NCBI RefSeq assembly: GCF_001005315.1
Contig: NZ_LBMG01000032.1
Span: forward strand, 1 to 64,000
Length of the DNA stretch: 64,000 nucleotides
Reading direction: 5' to 3'
Origin: Kordia jejudonensis
GTDB taxonomy: Bacteria > Bacteroidota > Bacteroidia > Flavobacteriales > Flavobacteriaceae
Positions 7,556-16,175 of the stretch are shown here, in pieces. Made by a program: the position numbers and the translations under genes. The notes under the pieces were generated by a model that saw nothing but the letters and a program-made list of their open reading frames with translations, made no database searches and was not told where the DNA came from. How positions within the stretch are numbered: position 1 is the first letter of the stretch; each line of letters starts with the position of its first letter.

Positions 7556-9025
7556 ATGAAAACAAAATACATTGATCTCATTGAGCAAACATTTGATTTT
7601 CCTCAAAAAGAATTCACGCTTGATGAAAAAAAACAATTACAATTTCACGGCATTGACCTTTCCAAGCTCATTGCTGAATATGGTGCGCCTTTAAAATTTA
7701 CGTACCTACCAAAAATATCGGAAAACATCAACAATGCAAAAACATGGTTTGCCAACGCGATGCAAAAACACAACTACGCTGGAAACTATAATTATTGTTA
7801 CTGTACCAAAAGTTCACACTTTAAACATGTACTGAACGAAGCATTAAAAAATAATATTCATATTGAAACGTCTTCAGCGTTTGATATTGATATTGTAGAA
7901 AACCTAAAAGCACAAGGCAAAATTACAGACGAAACATTTGTCATAAGCAATGGTTTTAAACGTGATCAATACATAAAAAATATCGGAAGACTCATCAATA
8001 ATGGACACAAAAACTGTATTCCTATCATTGATAATTATGAGGAAATCAGCTTGTTGAGCGAAGAAATCAACGGGAATTACAATATCGGAATTCGAATTGC
8101 TTCTGAAGAAGAACCAAAATTTGAATTTTATACATCGCGTTTAGGAATTGGCTACAAAAACATTGTACCTTTTTATAACCGAGAGATCAAAGATAACCCA
8201 AAAGTAACGCTCAAAATGTTGCACTTTTTCATCAATACAGGCATTCGCGATACAGCATATTACTGGAACGAATTGTTAAAATGTATGAAAGTGTACATCA
8301 ACCTAAAAAAAGTATGTCCTTCATTGAACAGTCTTAATATTGGTGGCGGTTTCCCGATCAAAAACTCATTAGCGTTTGATTATGATTACGAATATATGAT
8401 TGATGAAATCATTCAACAAATCAAACAAACCTGCGACGAAGCTGACGTGCCTGTTCCAAACATCTTTACAGAATTCGGAAGCTTTACCGTTGGCGAAAGT
8501 GGCGGCGCTATCTATGAAGTTTTATACCAAAAACAACAAAACGATCGTGAAAAGTGGAATATGATCAATTCATCTTTTATCACAACAATGCCAGATACGT
8601 GGGCAATCAATAAACGTTTTGTGATGTTACCAATTAATGGATGGCAAAAAGAATACGAACGCGTATTATTGGGCGGATTAACGTGTGATAGTGACGATTA
8701 TTACAACAGTGAACAACACATGAACGCTATTTATTTGCCAAAATATAACAAAGAAAAACCGTTATACATAGGCTTTTTCAATACTGGCGCATATCAAGAA
8801 ACCATTGGTGGTTTTGGCGGATTGCAACATTGCTTAATTCCACAACCGAAACACATCTTAATTGACCGTGATGAAAATGGAAAAATCGTAACAGGCTTGT
8901 TTTCACAACAACAAACATCCGAAAACTTGCTGTCGCTTTTAGGCTACGATTACCAAATCAACAATGAACTTTCGGATACACAACAAGAAAAAGGCATTCA
9001 AAAAACAACAATAGAAGTAATATAA
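7556..9025 (+). CDS. speA: Arginine decarboxylase
   Basis: PLP-dependent biosynthetic arginine decarboxylase with the alanine-racemase/group IV fold, 489 residues, shorter than the E. coli SpeA of about 660. The PLP lysine region is YCTKSSHFKHVL (about 77-88); the glycine-rich phosphate loop is SLNIGGGFPIKNS, and TCDSDD supplies the cysteine and aspartate of the distal active site. It converts arginine to agmatine, the substrate of the agmatinase encoded 47 nt downstream. Together with the deoxyhypusine-synthase-like gene this makes a polyamine operon. A structured leader lies upstream. The possibility that it decarboxylates another basic amino acid is small, given the agmatinase next to it. 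Confidence 0.93.
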   Translation: MKTKYIDLIEQTFDFPQKEFTLDEKKQLQFHGIDLSKLIAEYGAPLKFTYLPKISENINNAKTWFANAMQKHNYAGNYNYCYCTKSSHFKHVLNEALKNNIHIETSSAFDIDIVENLKAQGKITDETFVISNGFKRDQYIKNIGRLINNGHKNCIPIIDNYEEISLLSEEINGNYNIGIRIASEEEPKFEFYTSRLGIGYKNIVPFYNREIKDNPKVTLKMLHFFINTGIRDTAYYWNELLKCMKVYINLKKVCPSLNSLNIGGGFPIKNSLAFDYDYEYMIDEIIQQIKQTCDEADVPVPNIFTEFGSFTVGESGGAIYEVLYQKQQNDREKWNMINSSFITTMPDTWAINKRFVMLPINGWQKEYERVLLGGLTCDSDDYYNSEQHMNAIYLPKYNKEKPLYIGFFNTGAYQETIGGFGGLQHCLIPQPKHILIDRDENGKIVTGLFSQQQTSENLLSLLGYDYQINNELSDTQQEKGIQKTTIEVI

Positions 9026-9072
9026 CCAACATATATAGTAAACTAAAAGTAGTAGTAACAATTTTAAAAAAA

Positions 9073-10020
9073 ATGAAAACCACAAAAACATACGCAGGTA
9101 TTCCTGACGAGTACGCAAACTTCGAAACATCAAAAATCATGTTAATCCCAGTTTCCTATGATGGAACAAGTACTTGGGGAAAAGGTGCCGATAAAGGACC
9201 AGAAGCTTTTTTACACGCTTCTGAAAATATGGAATTGTACGATATTGAAACCGATAGTGAAGTGTACAAACAAGGAATTTACTTAGCGGATACCATCACA
9301 GAAGATACATCACCGGAAGCTATGGTAAACGCAGTTCATGAAGTAACAAAAACAAACATCAAACGCAATAAATTTGTAACCCTAATTGGTGGCGAACACT
9401 CTATTTCCATTGGCGCTATGAGAGCTTTTGACGAATGTTTTCACAATTTAACCGTATTGCAAATTGATGCACATGCCGATTTGCGTAAAGAATACGAAGG
9501 TTCTAAGTACAATCATGCTTGCGCGTTATACGAAGCGAATCAAAACACAAACTTAGTGCAAGTTGGAATTCGTAGTATGGATGCGATTGAGCGCACCGAA
9601 ATGAACGAAGACAATGTGTTTTTTGCACACGATATGGTCAATGATGATTATTGGATGGACAATGCCATTGAAGCAATGACTGACACGGTATATATTACTT
9701 TTGATTTGGATGGGTTTGATTCGTCTATCATGCCATCAACAGGAACACCAGAACCTGGCGGATTATTTTGGTACGAAACGTTAGAGTTTTTAAGACGTGT
9801 ATTTGAAGAAAAAAATGTAGTAGGATTTGACATTGTAGAACTTTGCCCAAATCCGAACAATAAGTCATCAGATTTCTTGGCTGCAAAATTATACTACAAA
9901 ATGTTGAGCTATAAATTTTTAGCGCAAGATGAAGATGAAGAAAATGAAAACTTATACAAAACAGCAAACGAAAATAAAATCAATCGTTTAAAATACAATG
10001 ATGACGAAGATGAAGACTAA
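9073..10020 (+). CDS. speB: Agmatinase (ureohydrolase family)
   Basis: Binuclear manganese ureohydrolase of 315 residues that splits agmatine into putrescine and urea. The metal-binding motifs are present: GGEHSIS (about 111-117), DAHADLR (about 136-142) and the later FDLDGFDSSIMPSTGTPEPGG (second DxD plus substrate loop). The C-terminus is very acidic (DEDEENEN and a final DDEDED). The agmatinase reading rather than arginase follows from the arginine decarboxylase just upstream. The reading frame ends 23 bp inside the next gene if that gene starts at its first ATG, so the pair is translationally coupled. Confidence 0.93.
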   Translation: MKTTKTYAGIPDEYANFETSKIMLIPVSYDGTSTWGKGADKGPEAFLHASENMELYDIETDSEVYKQGIYLADTITEDTSPEAMVNAVHEVTKTNIKRNKFVTLIGGEHSISIGAMRAFDECFHNLTVLQIDAHADLRKEYEGSKYNHACALYEANQNTNLVQVGIRSMDAIERTEMNEDNVFFAHDMVNDDYWMDNAIEAMTDTVYITFDLDGFDSSIMPSTGTPEPGGLFWYETLEFLRRVFEEKNVVGFDIVELCPNPNNKSSDFLAAKLYYKMLSYKFLAQDEDEENENLYKTANENKINRLKYNDDEDED

Positions 10021-10984
10021 CGGCGCCATTACACAATTCATAGAAAAATACTTCTTACACTTCAATGCAGCGTCTTTAGTAGATGCCGCAAAAGGATACG
10101 AAGCCAATCTTGAAAACGGTTCAAAAATGCTTGTATCGTTAGCAGGCGCTATGAGTACTGCTGAATTGGGGAAAATATTTGCAGAAATGATTCGTCAAGA
10201 CAAAGTACATATCATTTCCTGTACAGGTGCGAATTTGGAAGAAGATATCATGAACTTAGTCGCGCATTCTCACTACAAACGTGTGCCAAATTATCGCGAT
10301 TTAACGCCGCAAGACGAATGGGATTTGTTAGAAAAAGGCTTAAACCGTGTGACAGATACTTGCATTCCAGAAGAAGAAGCATTTCGAAGATTGCAAAGTC
10401 ATATCTATAAAATATGGAAAGATGCGGAAGCGAAAGGCGAACGCTATTTGCCACACGAATACATGTACAAAATGTTATTATCAGGTGTATTGGAAGAATA
10501 CTATGAAATTGATTTAAAAGATTCTTGGATGTACGCTGCGGCGGAAAAAAACTTACCAATTGTATGTCCTGGTTGGGAAGATAGCACAATGGGAAATATT
10601 TTTGCTAGTTACGTGATGAAAGGAGATTTGCAAGCAAGTACCATAAAATCAGGTATAGAATACATGACGTTTTTAGCAGATTGGTACACAGAAAATTCAG
10701 AAAATGGAATCGGATTTTTCCAAATTGGAGGAGGAATTGCAGGCGATTTTCCAATATGTGTGGTGCCAATGTTATATCAAGATATGGAACGAACTGACAC
10801 ACCATTTTGGAACTATTTCTGTCAAATAAGCGACTCAACTACCAGTTACGGATCGTATTCAGGAGCTGTACCAAACGAAAAAATAACCTGGGGAAAACTT
10901 GATATTGACACGCCAAAATTCATCATAGAAAGTGATGCTACCATCGTGGCACCGCTGATATTTGCTTACTTATTAAACATGTAA
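9998..10984 (+). CDS. Deoxyhypusine synthase-like protein (probable homospermidine synthase)
   Basis: NAD-dependent enzyme of the deoxyhypusine synthase family, 324-328 residues. The catalytic lysine lies in EKITWGKLDID near residue 300, matching the conserved WGK of eukaryotic DHS. The NAD-binding blocks LAGAMSTAELG, HIISCTGANLEEDIMNL and GGGIAGDFPI are clear. Bacteria do not hypusinate a protein with this enzyme; the family is thought to transfer an aminobutyl group to putrescine, giving homospermidine, which is the main triamine reported in many flavobacteria. Position after speA and speB supports that role. ATG codons at 9998, 10001 and 10010 are possible starts; homologues begin nearest to MKTNGAI at 10010. 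The substrate is inferred, not seen. Confidence 0.88.
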   Translation: MMTKMKTNGAITQFIEKYFLHFNAASLVDAAKGYEANLENGSKMLVSLAGAMSTAELGKIFAEMIRQDKVHIISCTGANLEEDIMNLVAHSHYKRVPNYRDLTPQDEWDLLEKGLNRVTDTCIPEEEAFRRLQSHIYKIWKDAEAKGERYLPHEYMYKMLLSGVLEEYYEIDLKDSWMYAAAEKNLPIVCPGWEDSTMGNIFASYVMKGDLQASTIKSGIEYMTFLADWYTENSENGIGFFQIGGGIAGDFPICVVPMLYQDMERTDTPFWNYFCQISDSTTSYGSYSGAVPNEKITWGKLDIDTPKFIIESDATIVAPLIFAYLLNM

Positions 10985-11001
10985 TTCAAAAAAAATAAAC
11001 T

Positions 11002-11310
11002 GTGAAACCACAAAGAGAAAATTTAAAACGCGTCATTGTTGACTTTAAAAAGCTGACACCTGAAATTTTAGGACTTTTAGTAGAAAAATATCCTTTTGGC
11101 TACGAAAAAGAACACATTATAAAGTTCAAAAATGCCAAAGGAGAATCTGTAGAAGCTGTTGAAGTCATAGCTGGCGACACAAAATATTTAGTAAAAGTAA
11201 GTGTCAAGCTCGAAATGACAATGGAGAATTATGATGAAGATGATTATGCAGATTATGACGACGACGATCCAGATGCAGTGCAAGCTCCTTCAATGGATGA
11301 TGATTATTAA
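11002..11310 (+). CDS. Conserved small acidic protein
   Basis: A 102-residue protein with GTG start, 17 nt after the deoxyhypusine-synthase-like gene. The first 75 residues form a compact domain (RVIVDFKKLTPEILGLLVEKYPFGY); the C-terminal 27 residues are almost all D, E and Y. Similar proteins occur widely in Bacteroidota and are sometimes labelled 'DNA primase', a name that nothing in this sequence supports. No catalytic motif, signal peptide or membrane segment is visible. It probably belongs to the polyamine operon transcript, given the short gaps on both sides. Confidence 0.8.
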   Translation: MKPQRENLKRVIVDFKKLTPEILGLLVEKYPFGYEKEHIIKFKNAKGESVEAVEVIAGDTKYLVKVSVKLEMTMENYDEDDYADYDDDDPDAVQAPSMDDDY

Positions 11311-11330
11311 TCGTAGTAACGTTTGCTAGA

Positions 11331-11783
11331 ATGAAAACGATTCAAAAAACACGTTTGCTGGCAGTAAAAGGAGAGCAACTTTTAGTCATTGAAAAAAAAG
11401 ATGCTATCAAAAGATTTACACTTGCTGGTGGCGTAAAAAAACGTAACGAATCACTTGAAGAAAGTCTTGTTAGAGAAACACAAGAAGAAATTGGGTTGTA
11501 TCTAAATGCTAAAACACTTGCGCATGTAATTTCGAAAGTAAAATTGAAACAAAACATTACAACTATAAAGCATCATTTCGTAACAACAATAAAAACCAAT
11601 GTATTCAAAGTAGTTGAAACAGAAAAATTTAAAGCTGTATATTGGTGTTATTGGGAAGACGCATTGCCATATTTAGATAAAGAAGACAAAAATGCAGTAA
11701 AAAAGTATTTCAAAAGTAAATTTAAAAAGAAAGTAAAATCAAAAAATTATGAAAGCAGCATTCCACCTCGCATTGCCATGTGA
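11331..11783 (+). CDS. Nudix hydrolase
   Basis: Pyrophosphohydrolase of the Nudix superfamily, 150 residues. The Nudix box is complete at about residues 34-56: G, then E six residues on, then RETQEEIGL, giving the GX5EX7REUXEEXGU pattern. Such enzymes cleave nucleoside diphosphates linked to another group; the substrate cannot be told. The C-terminal tail is strongly basic (KKYFKSKFKKKVKSK). Its 3' end overlaps the start of the VOC gene by 35 bp, which implies translational coupling. Confidence 0.9.
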   Translation: MKTIQKTRLLAVKGEQLLVIEKKDAIKRFTLAGGVKKRNESLEESLVRETQEEIGLYLNAKTLAHVISKVKLKQNITTIKHHFVTTIKTNVFKVVETEKFKAVYWCYWEDALPYLDKEDKNAVKKYFKSKFKKKVKSKNYESSIPPRIAM

Positions 11784-12165
11784 TGATATTCAAAAAGTAA
11801 AAGAGTTCTACGTAGATATTTTGGGCGCAATCCAAGGACGTGGAACCGACACATGGCTTGATATCAATTTGTATGGAAACCAATTAACGTTTACCAATGC
11901 AGGCTCTTTTAACTTTGATTTTAAAAACTATCGTTTAAGCGGGCAAGTATTACCATCATTTCACTTTGGTGTTATTGTCGACATGGAAACTTGGGGGAAA
12001 CTCTACACAAAATTGTTTTCCATGGACATCGAAGTAACTACCGAAGTAACCTTTTTGGAAAACAAAGCTGGAGAGCATATTTCCTTTTTTGTGACTGATC
12101 CTGATGGGTACAAAGTAGAATTTAAAAGTTTTAAAAACGAAAACGAAATATTCACGCATGCATAA
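11749..12165 (+). CDS. VOC (glyoxalase/dioxygenase fold) family protein
   Basis: A 138-residue protein of the vicinal-oxygen-chelate fold. The N-terminal MKAAFHLALPCDDIQKVKEFYVD strand-helix and the C-terminal FVTDPDGYKVEFKSF are typical of glyoxalase/bleomycin-resistance relatives. Candidate metal ligands are H6, H72 (in PSFHFGVIV) and E124. No specific reaction can be assigned; many members of this subfamily remain uncharacterised. It overlaps the Nudix gene by 35 bp and lies 48 nt before the GNAT-nitrilase fusion, in the same run of genes. Confidence 0.88.
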   Translation: MKAAFHLALPCDDIQKVKEFYVDILGAIQGRGTDTWLDINLYGNQLTFTNAGSFNFDFKNYRLSGQVLPSFHFGVIVDMETWGKLYTKLFSMDIEVTTEVTFLENKAGEHISFFVTDPDGYKVEFKSFKNENEIFTHA

Positions 12166-12213
12166 CTACAGATGGTAAGGTTGTGTCAAAAGCAATCTTA
12201 CCATTCTAAAAAC

Positions 12214-13746
12214 ATGAAACCAACAAACATAGAAAACATTGAGCTTACTTTTTTAAGTATTGATGATTATCAAGAACTAAAAGAAGCAATGATTCAAGCA
12301 TACAAAACGATGCCTGATTCATATTGGCAGGAGTCACAAATTGAAACCTTACTGACAAAATTTTCGGAAGGGCAAATTGTTATCAAAATTAACGGGCAAT
12401 TGGCTGGTTGTGCGTTGTCAATTATTGTTGATTACAATTCGTTTGAAGATTCACACACGTACAAAGACATTGTGCAAAAATCATTTGATGCACACACTAA
12501 CGAGGGCGATGTATTGTATGGAATTGATGTATTTATCAAACCTGAATTTCGTGGACTGCGTTTGGGAAGACGTTTGTATGATTATCGTAAAGAATTGTGC
12601 GAGAAAAGAAATTTAAAAGGAATCGCTTTTGGCGGACGAATTCCTAATTATCACAACTATGCGGATACTCTTAGCCCAAAAGAATACATCGAAAAAGTAA
12701 AGCGAAAGGAAATTAACGATTCTGTATTGAACTTTCAAATTTCAAATGATTTTCATCCGACAAAAGTTCTAAAAGGTTACTTAAAAGGAGATGAAGCTTC
12801 GAATGAATTTGCGGTATTGATGGAGTGGGACAATATTTATTATGAAAAACCTACTAAAAAGGCAACCACGAAGAAAAAGATTATTCGTTTAGGCTTAATT
12901 CAATGGCAAATGCGTCCGTACAAAGATTTGGAAGAATTATTGCAGCAAGCCGAATTTTTTATTGACGCTGTTGCGGGATATCGTTCAGATTTTGCTCTAT
13001 TTCCAGAATTTTTCAATGCACCTTTAATGGCGATCAACAATCACATGTCTACGCCTGATGCAATTCGTGAACTCGCGAAACATACCAAAGCCATCGTTGA
13101 TAAATTTTCAGAATTTTCTATATCCTACAACATCAATATCATTTCAGGAAGCATGCCCGAAATACGTGATGGTAAGCTGTATAATGTCGGTTATTTATGC
13201 AAGCGTGACGGAAGTATGGAACGGTATGAAAAACTGCACGTTACACCTGATGAAGCCAAAGTTTGGGGAATGCAAGGTGGAAACAAATTGCAAAGTTTTG
13301 ATACCGATTGTGGCAAAATAGGAATCTTAATTTGTTACGATTCAGAATTTCCTGAGCTTAGCCGATTACTTGCAGATGAAGGAATGGATATCTTGTTCGT
13401 TCCGTTTTTAACAGATACACAAAACGGATATTCGCGAGTGCGAAACTGTGCGCGTGCGCGTGCTATTGAAAACGAATGCTATGTAGCTATTGCAGGAAGT
13501 GTAGGCAACTTGCCAAAAGTGCAAAATATGGACATTCAATTTGCACAATCAATGGTATTTACACCGTGTGATTTCTCTTTTCCAACCAATGGAATTAAAG
13601 CAGAAGCCACGCCAAATACGGAAATGATTCTTATTGCAGATGTTGATATCGATTTGTTACGTGAGTTGAATCAGTTTGGTGCCGTAAAAAACTTAAGAGA
13701 TCGTAGAAAAGATTTGTTTGAGTTGAAAAAACTGAATGTGAAATAA
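12214..13746 (+). CDS. GNAT acetyltransferase-carbon-nitrogen hydrolase fusion
   Basis: A 510-residue two-domain protein. Residues about 1-210 are a GNAT acetyltransferase (acetyl-CoA loop PEFRGLRLGRRLYDYR). Residues about 225-505 are a nitrilase-superfamily domain with the full triad: glutamate in LFPEFFNAP, lysine in YEKLHVTPDE and cysteine in GILICYDSEFPE. The fusion is a known family of unknown substrate. The ATG at 12214 is used because the frame upstream (to 12172) is not conserved-looking. As the last gene of a cluster that starts with arginine decarboxylase and agmatinase, it may act on acylated or carbamoylated amines, but this is inference from position only. A strong terminator follows. 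Confidence 0.9.
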   Translation: MKPTNIENIELTFLSIDDYQELKEAMIQAYKTMPDSYWQESQIETLLTKFSEGQIVIKINGQLAGCALSIIVDYNSFEDSHTYKDIVQKSFDAHTNEGDVLYGIDVFIKPEFRGLRLGRRLYDYRKELCEKRNLKGIAFGGRIPNYHNYADTLSPKEYIEKVKRKEINDSVLNFQISNDFHPTKVLKGYLKGDEASNEFAVLMEWDNIYYEKPTKKATTKKKIIRLGLIQWQMRPYKDLEELLQQAEFFIDAVAGYRSDFALFPEFFNAPLMAINNHMSTPDAIRELAKHTKAIVDKFSEFSISYNINIISGSMPEIRDGKLYNVGYLCKRDGSMERYEKLHVTPDEAKVWGMQGGNKLQSFDTDCGKIGILICYDSEFPELSRLLADEGMDILFVPFLTDTQNGYSRVRNCARARAIENECYVAIAGSVGNLPKVQNMDIQFAQSMVFTPCDFSFPTNGIKAEATPNTEMILIADVDIDLLRELNQFGAVKNLRDRRKDLFELKKLNVK

Positions 13747-13828
13747 ATTTGAAAGTATTTGTTAGCTCTATTAATTCACGAACTTTTGTAGAAATATACT
13801 TTTAAATAGTACTTGTGCAGAAATATCA

Positions 13829-13858
13829 AAAAAGCCATCTCAACGAGATGGCTTTTTA
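13829..13858. terminator. Bidirectional terminator between convergent genes
   Basis: An 11-bp stem (13831-13841 with 13845-13855, AAAGCCATCTC and its complement) with an AAC loop, flanked by A on the left and T on the right. It can end both the polyamine-cluster transcript and the acyl-CoA dehydrogenase operon. Confidence 0.88.
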
Positions 13859-13923
13859 ACAAACAACTAAATTCTAAAACCTATCAAGTGTATTTAGAAT
13901 TACTTTTATATACTTTTTGAATA

Positions 13924-15735
13924 CTAGAAGCAGTATTCGTTTTCTGCTGACATTTTTTCTGCAATTTGGTTACGCAACGCAACTACATTTGGCATGTTTG
14001 CGTATTTTGTAAAACGCTTTAAGCCCATTAACATCATACGTTGCTCATCGCCTTCAGCAAAAGATACAATTCCTTCTTTTGCTTTGGTTGTAATTTTTTC
14101 TACGGCGTTGAATAAGTTCAAACGTGTCATTGCAATTTGAAGTTCTTGCGAATCTTCTCCGAAACGTTTTGCGTTCTTTTCCGTACGTAAAATTGAAGAT
14201 TCAATCATGTAAATTTCGATCAAAATATCAGAAGCTGCCATGAGTAATTGTTGGTGCTCTTCTAGTTTTGGTCCAAATTTTTGAACTGCCGATCCAGCAA
14301 CCATTAAGAATACTTTTTTCAGTTTCCCTAACAATTCTTTTTCTTCAGAGAATAATTCTGAGTAATCAGGAATGTCAAATGAAGGAATTCCCATCAATTC
14401 ATCCGCAACTTTCATTGCAGGTCCTAATAAGTCAACATGACCTTTCATCGCTTTTTTCACTAACATTCCAACGGCTAACATTCTGTTGATTTCGTTAGTT
14501 CCTTCATAAATACGAGAAATACGCGCATCTCTCCAAGCAGATTCCATTGGTGTATCTGCCGAGAATCCCATTCCACCGAAGATTTGAATTCCTTCATCTG
14601 TAACAAATTGTACGTCTTCAGATATTTTTACCTTTAAGATAGAACACTCAATTGCGTATTCTTCAACACCTTTTAATTCTGCTTCTTGGTGTGTATTTCC
14701 TTCTGATTCACGAATTGCAATTCTGTCTTCAATATTTTTTGCTGCTCTGTACGATCCAGATTCTCCAACGTAACAAGCAGTTGCCATTTCAGCTAATTTT
14801 GCTTTGATAGCTCCAAAGTTTGCAATTGGTGTTTTAAACTGAATACGCTCGTTGGCATATTTTGTTGCTTCTGTAATGACACGACGTTGTGCATCTAAAC
14901 ATGCCGCCGCCAATTTGATACGTCCAACGTTTAAAGCATTCATGGCAATTTTGAAACCGTTTCCTCTTTCAGAAAGCATATTTTCCACAGGAACTTTCGT
15001 TTCGTTAAAAAATACTTGACGTGTAGATGAAGAGTGAATACCTAATTTGTGTTCTTCTTCTCCAAGCGTCATTCCGTTTGGATTTTCTTTGTCGAATTCA
15101 ACAATAAATCCTGTAATGTTTTTATCGTCTTCAATACGAGCAAATACGATGAATACTTCTGCAAAACCTGCATTAGAAATCCACATTTTCTGACCAGAAA
15201 TTAAATAGTGTTTTCCATCGTCAGATAAAACAGCTTTTGTTTTTCCTGAGTTTGCATCTGATCCAGCTCCTGGTTCTGTAAGACAGTACGCGCCAAATTT
15301 TTCTCCAGCGGCTAAAGCAGGAACATATTTTTTCTTTTGTTCTTCTGTTCCGTATAGTGTAATTGGCATAGTACCAATTCCTGTATGTGCTCCGAAAGCT
15401 GTTGCAATAGAACCTGTAGCGCCAGAAATGTAATCACAAACTAACATGGTAGACACAAATCCCATTCCCATTCCGTCATAGGCTTCAGGAACTGCGATTC
15501 CTAAGAATCCTAGTTCTCCTGCTTTGCGCATAATTTCTTCCGTAAGTGCATAGTCTTTCTTCTCAAACTTTTCTTTGTTTGGCCATACTTCACGATCGAT
15601 AAATTCTTTTACCGATTCTTTCATCATGATTTGCTCCTCGGAAAAATCTTCAGGAGTAAATACGTCTTCACATTTTGTTTCTTTTACTAGGAATTGTCCT
15701 CCTCGTAAGATGTCTGTTTTTAATTCTGTGCTCAT
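13924..15735 (-). CDS. Acyl-CoA dehydrogenase
   Basis: FAD-dependent acyl-CoA dehydrogenase for the first step of beta-oxidation, 603 residues. Family signatures are YCLTEPGAGSDA (about 152-163), WISNAGFAEVFIVFAR and the C-terminal flavin-contacting QIFGGMGFSADTPMESAWRD followed by RISRIYEGTNEINR. The catalytic glutamate is expected in the latter block (YEGTNE). A C-terminal extension of about 170 residues past the core makes it the long, very-long-chain-like variety found in Bacteroidota. It is the last gene of the operon marR-fadB-thiolase-four-helix-bundle-this. A shared terminator follows. Confidence 0.95.
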   Translation of the reverse strand: MSTELKTDILRGGQFLVKETKCEDVFTPEDFSEEQIMMKESVKEFIDREVWPNKEKFEKKDYALTEEIMRKAGELGFLGIAVPEAYDGMGMGFVSTMLVCDYISGATGSIATAFGAHTGIGTMPITLYGTEEQKKKYVPALAAGEKFGAYCLTEPGAGSDANSGKTKAVLSDDGKHYLISGQKMWISNAGFAEVFIVFARIEDDKNITGFIVEFDKENPNGMTLGEEEHKLGIHSSSTRQVFFNETKVPVENMLSERGNGFKIAMNALNVGRIKLAAACLDAQRRVITEATKYANERIQFKTPIANFGAIKAKLAEMATACYVGESGSYRAAKNIEDRIAIRESEGNTHQEAELKGVEEYAIECSILKVKISEDVQFVTDEGIQIFGGMGFSADTPMESAWRDARISRIYEGTNEINRMLAVGMLVKKAMKGHVDLLGPAMKVADELMGIPSFDIPDYSELFSEEKELLGKLKKVFLMVAGSAVQKFGPKLEEHQQLLMAASDILIEIYMIESSILRTEKNAKRFGEDSQELQIAMTRLNLFNAVEKITTKAKEGIVSFAEGDEQRMMLMGLKRFTKYANMPNVVALRNQIAEKMSAENEYCF

Positions 15736-15779
15736 TTTTGTAGGATTATTATTTTAAATGTTGAATTATAAATTTTAAA

Positions 15780-16133
15780 TTATTTTAAATTCTGTTGTGC
15801 CGTTTTTACAATTTTTGTCAAAATGCTTATTAAGTGCTCAATTTCTTTTAAATGAATATCAACATTTGTATTTGTTAAATTGGATTTATTTAATAATTGT
15901 AACCAATATCTGGTTTCTCTTGCTTCTTTTGATGCTATTGACATTTTGTGTGTGAAATCTTTTTTAGAAAATCCAGCAGTTGCTTCTTGAACATTTGCTC
16001 CGATACTGGTACCACTTCTTAATATTTGTTTAGAAATGATAAATTCATTTTCTTTTTGTAAGATTTTATATAGTTCAATAATTTTTAATGCGAATTCAAA
16101 ACTCTTATCAACAATTACATTTTTTTTATTCAT
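15780..16133 (-). CDS. Four-helix-bundle protein (23S rRNA IVS type)
   Basis: A 117-residue all-helical protein of the family first found in intervening sequences of 23S rRNA genes and later as free-standing genes in many Bacteroidota. The motifs SKQILRSGTSIGANVQEATAG, SKKDFTHKMSIASKEARETRYWL and the C-terminal ILTKIVKTAQ are diagnostic. Its function is not known. It sits in the middle of the beta-oxidation operon between thiolase and acyl-CoA dehydrogenase, with AT-rich 'ttgaattataaattttaaa' repeats on both sides (15755-15785 and, inverted, 16143-16172). That placement suggests a later insertion rather than a part in fatty-acid metabolism. Confidence 0.92.
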   Translation of the reverse strand: MNKKNVIVDKSFEFALKIIELYKILQKENEFIISKQILRSGTSIGANVQEATAGFSKKDFTHKMSIASKEARETRYWLQLLNKSNLTNTNVDIHLKEIEHLISILTKIVKTAQQNLK

Positions 16134-16175
16134 GGCGATAATTCAGCATTTATAATTCAACATTTAACATTCGTG

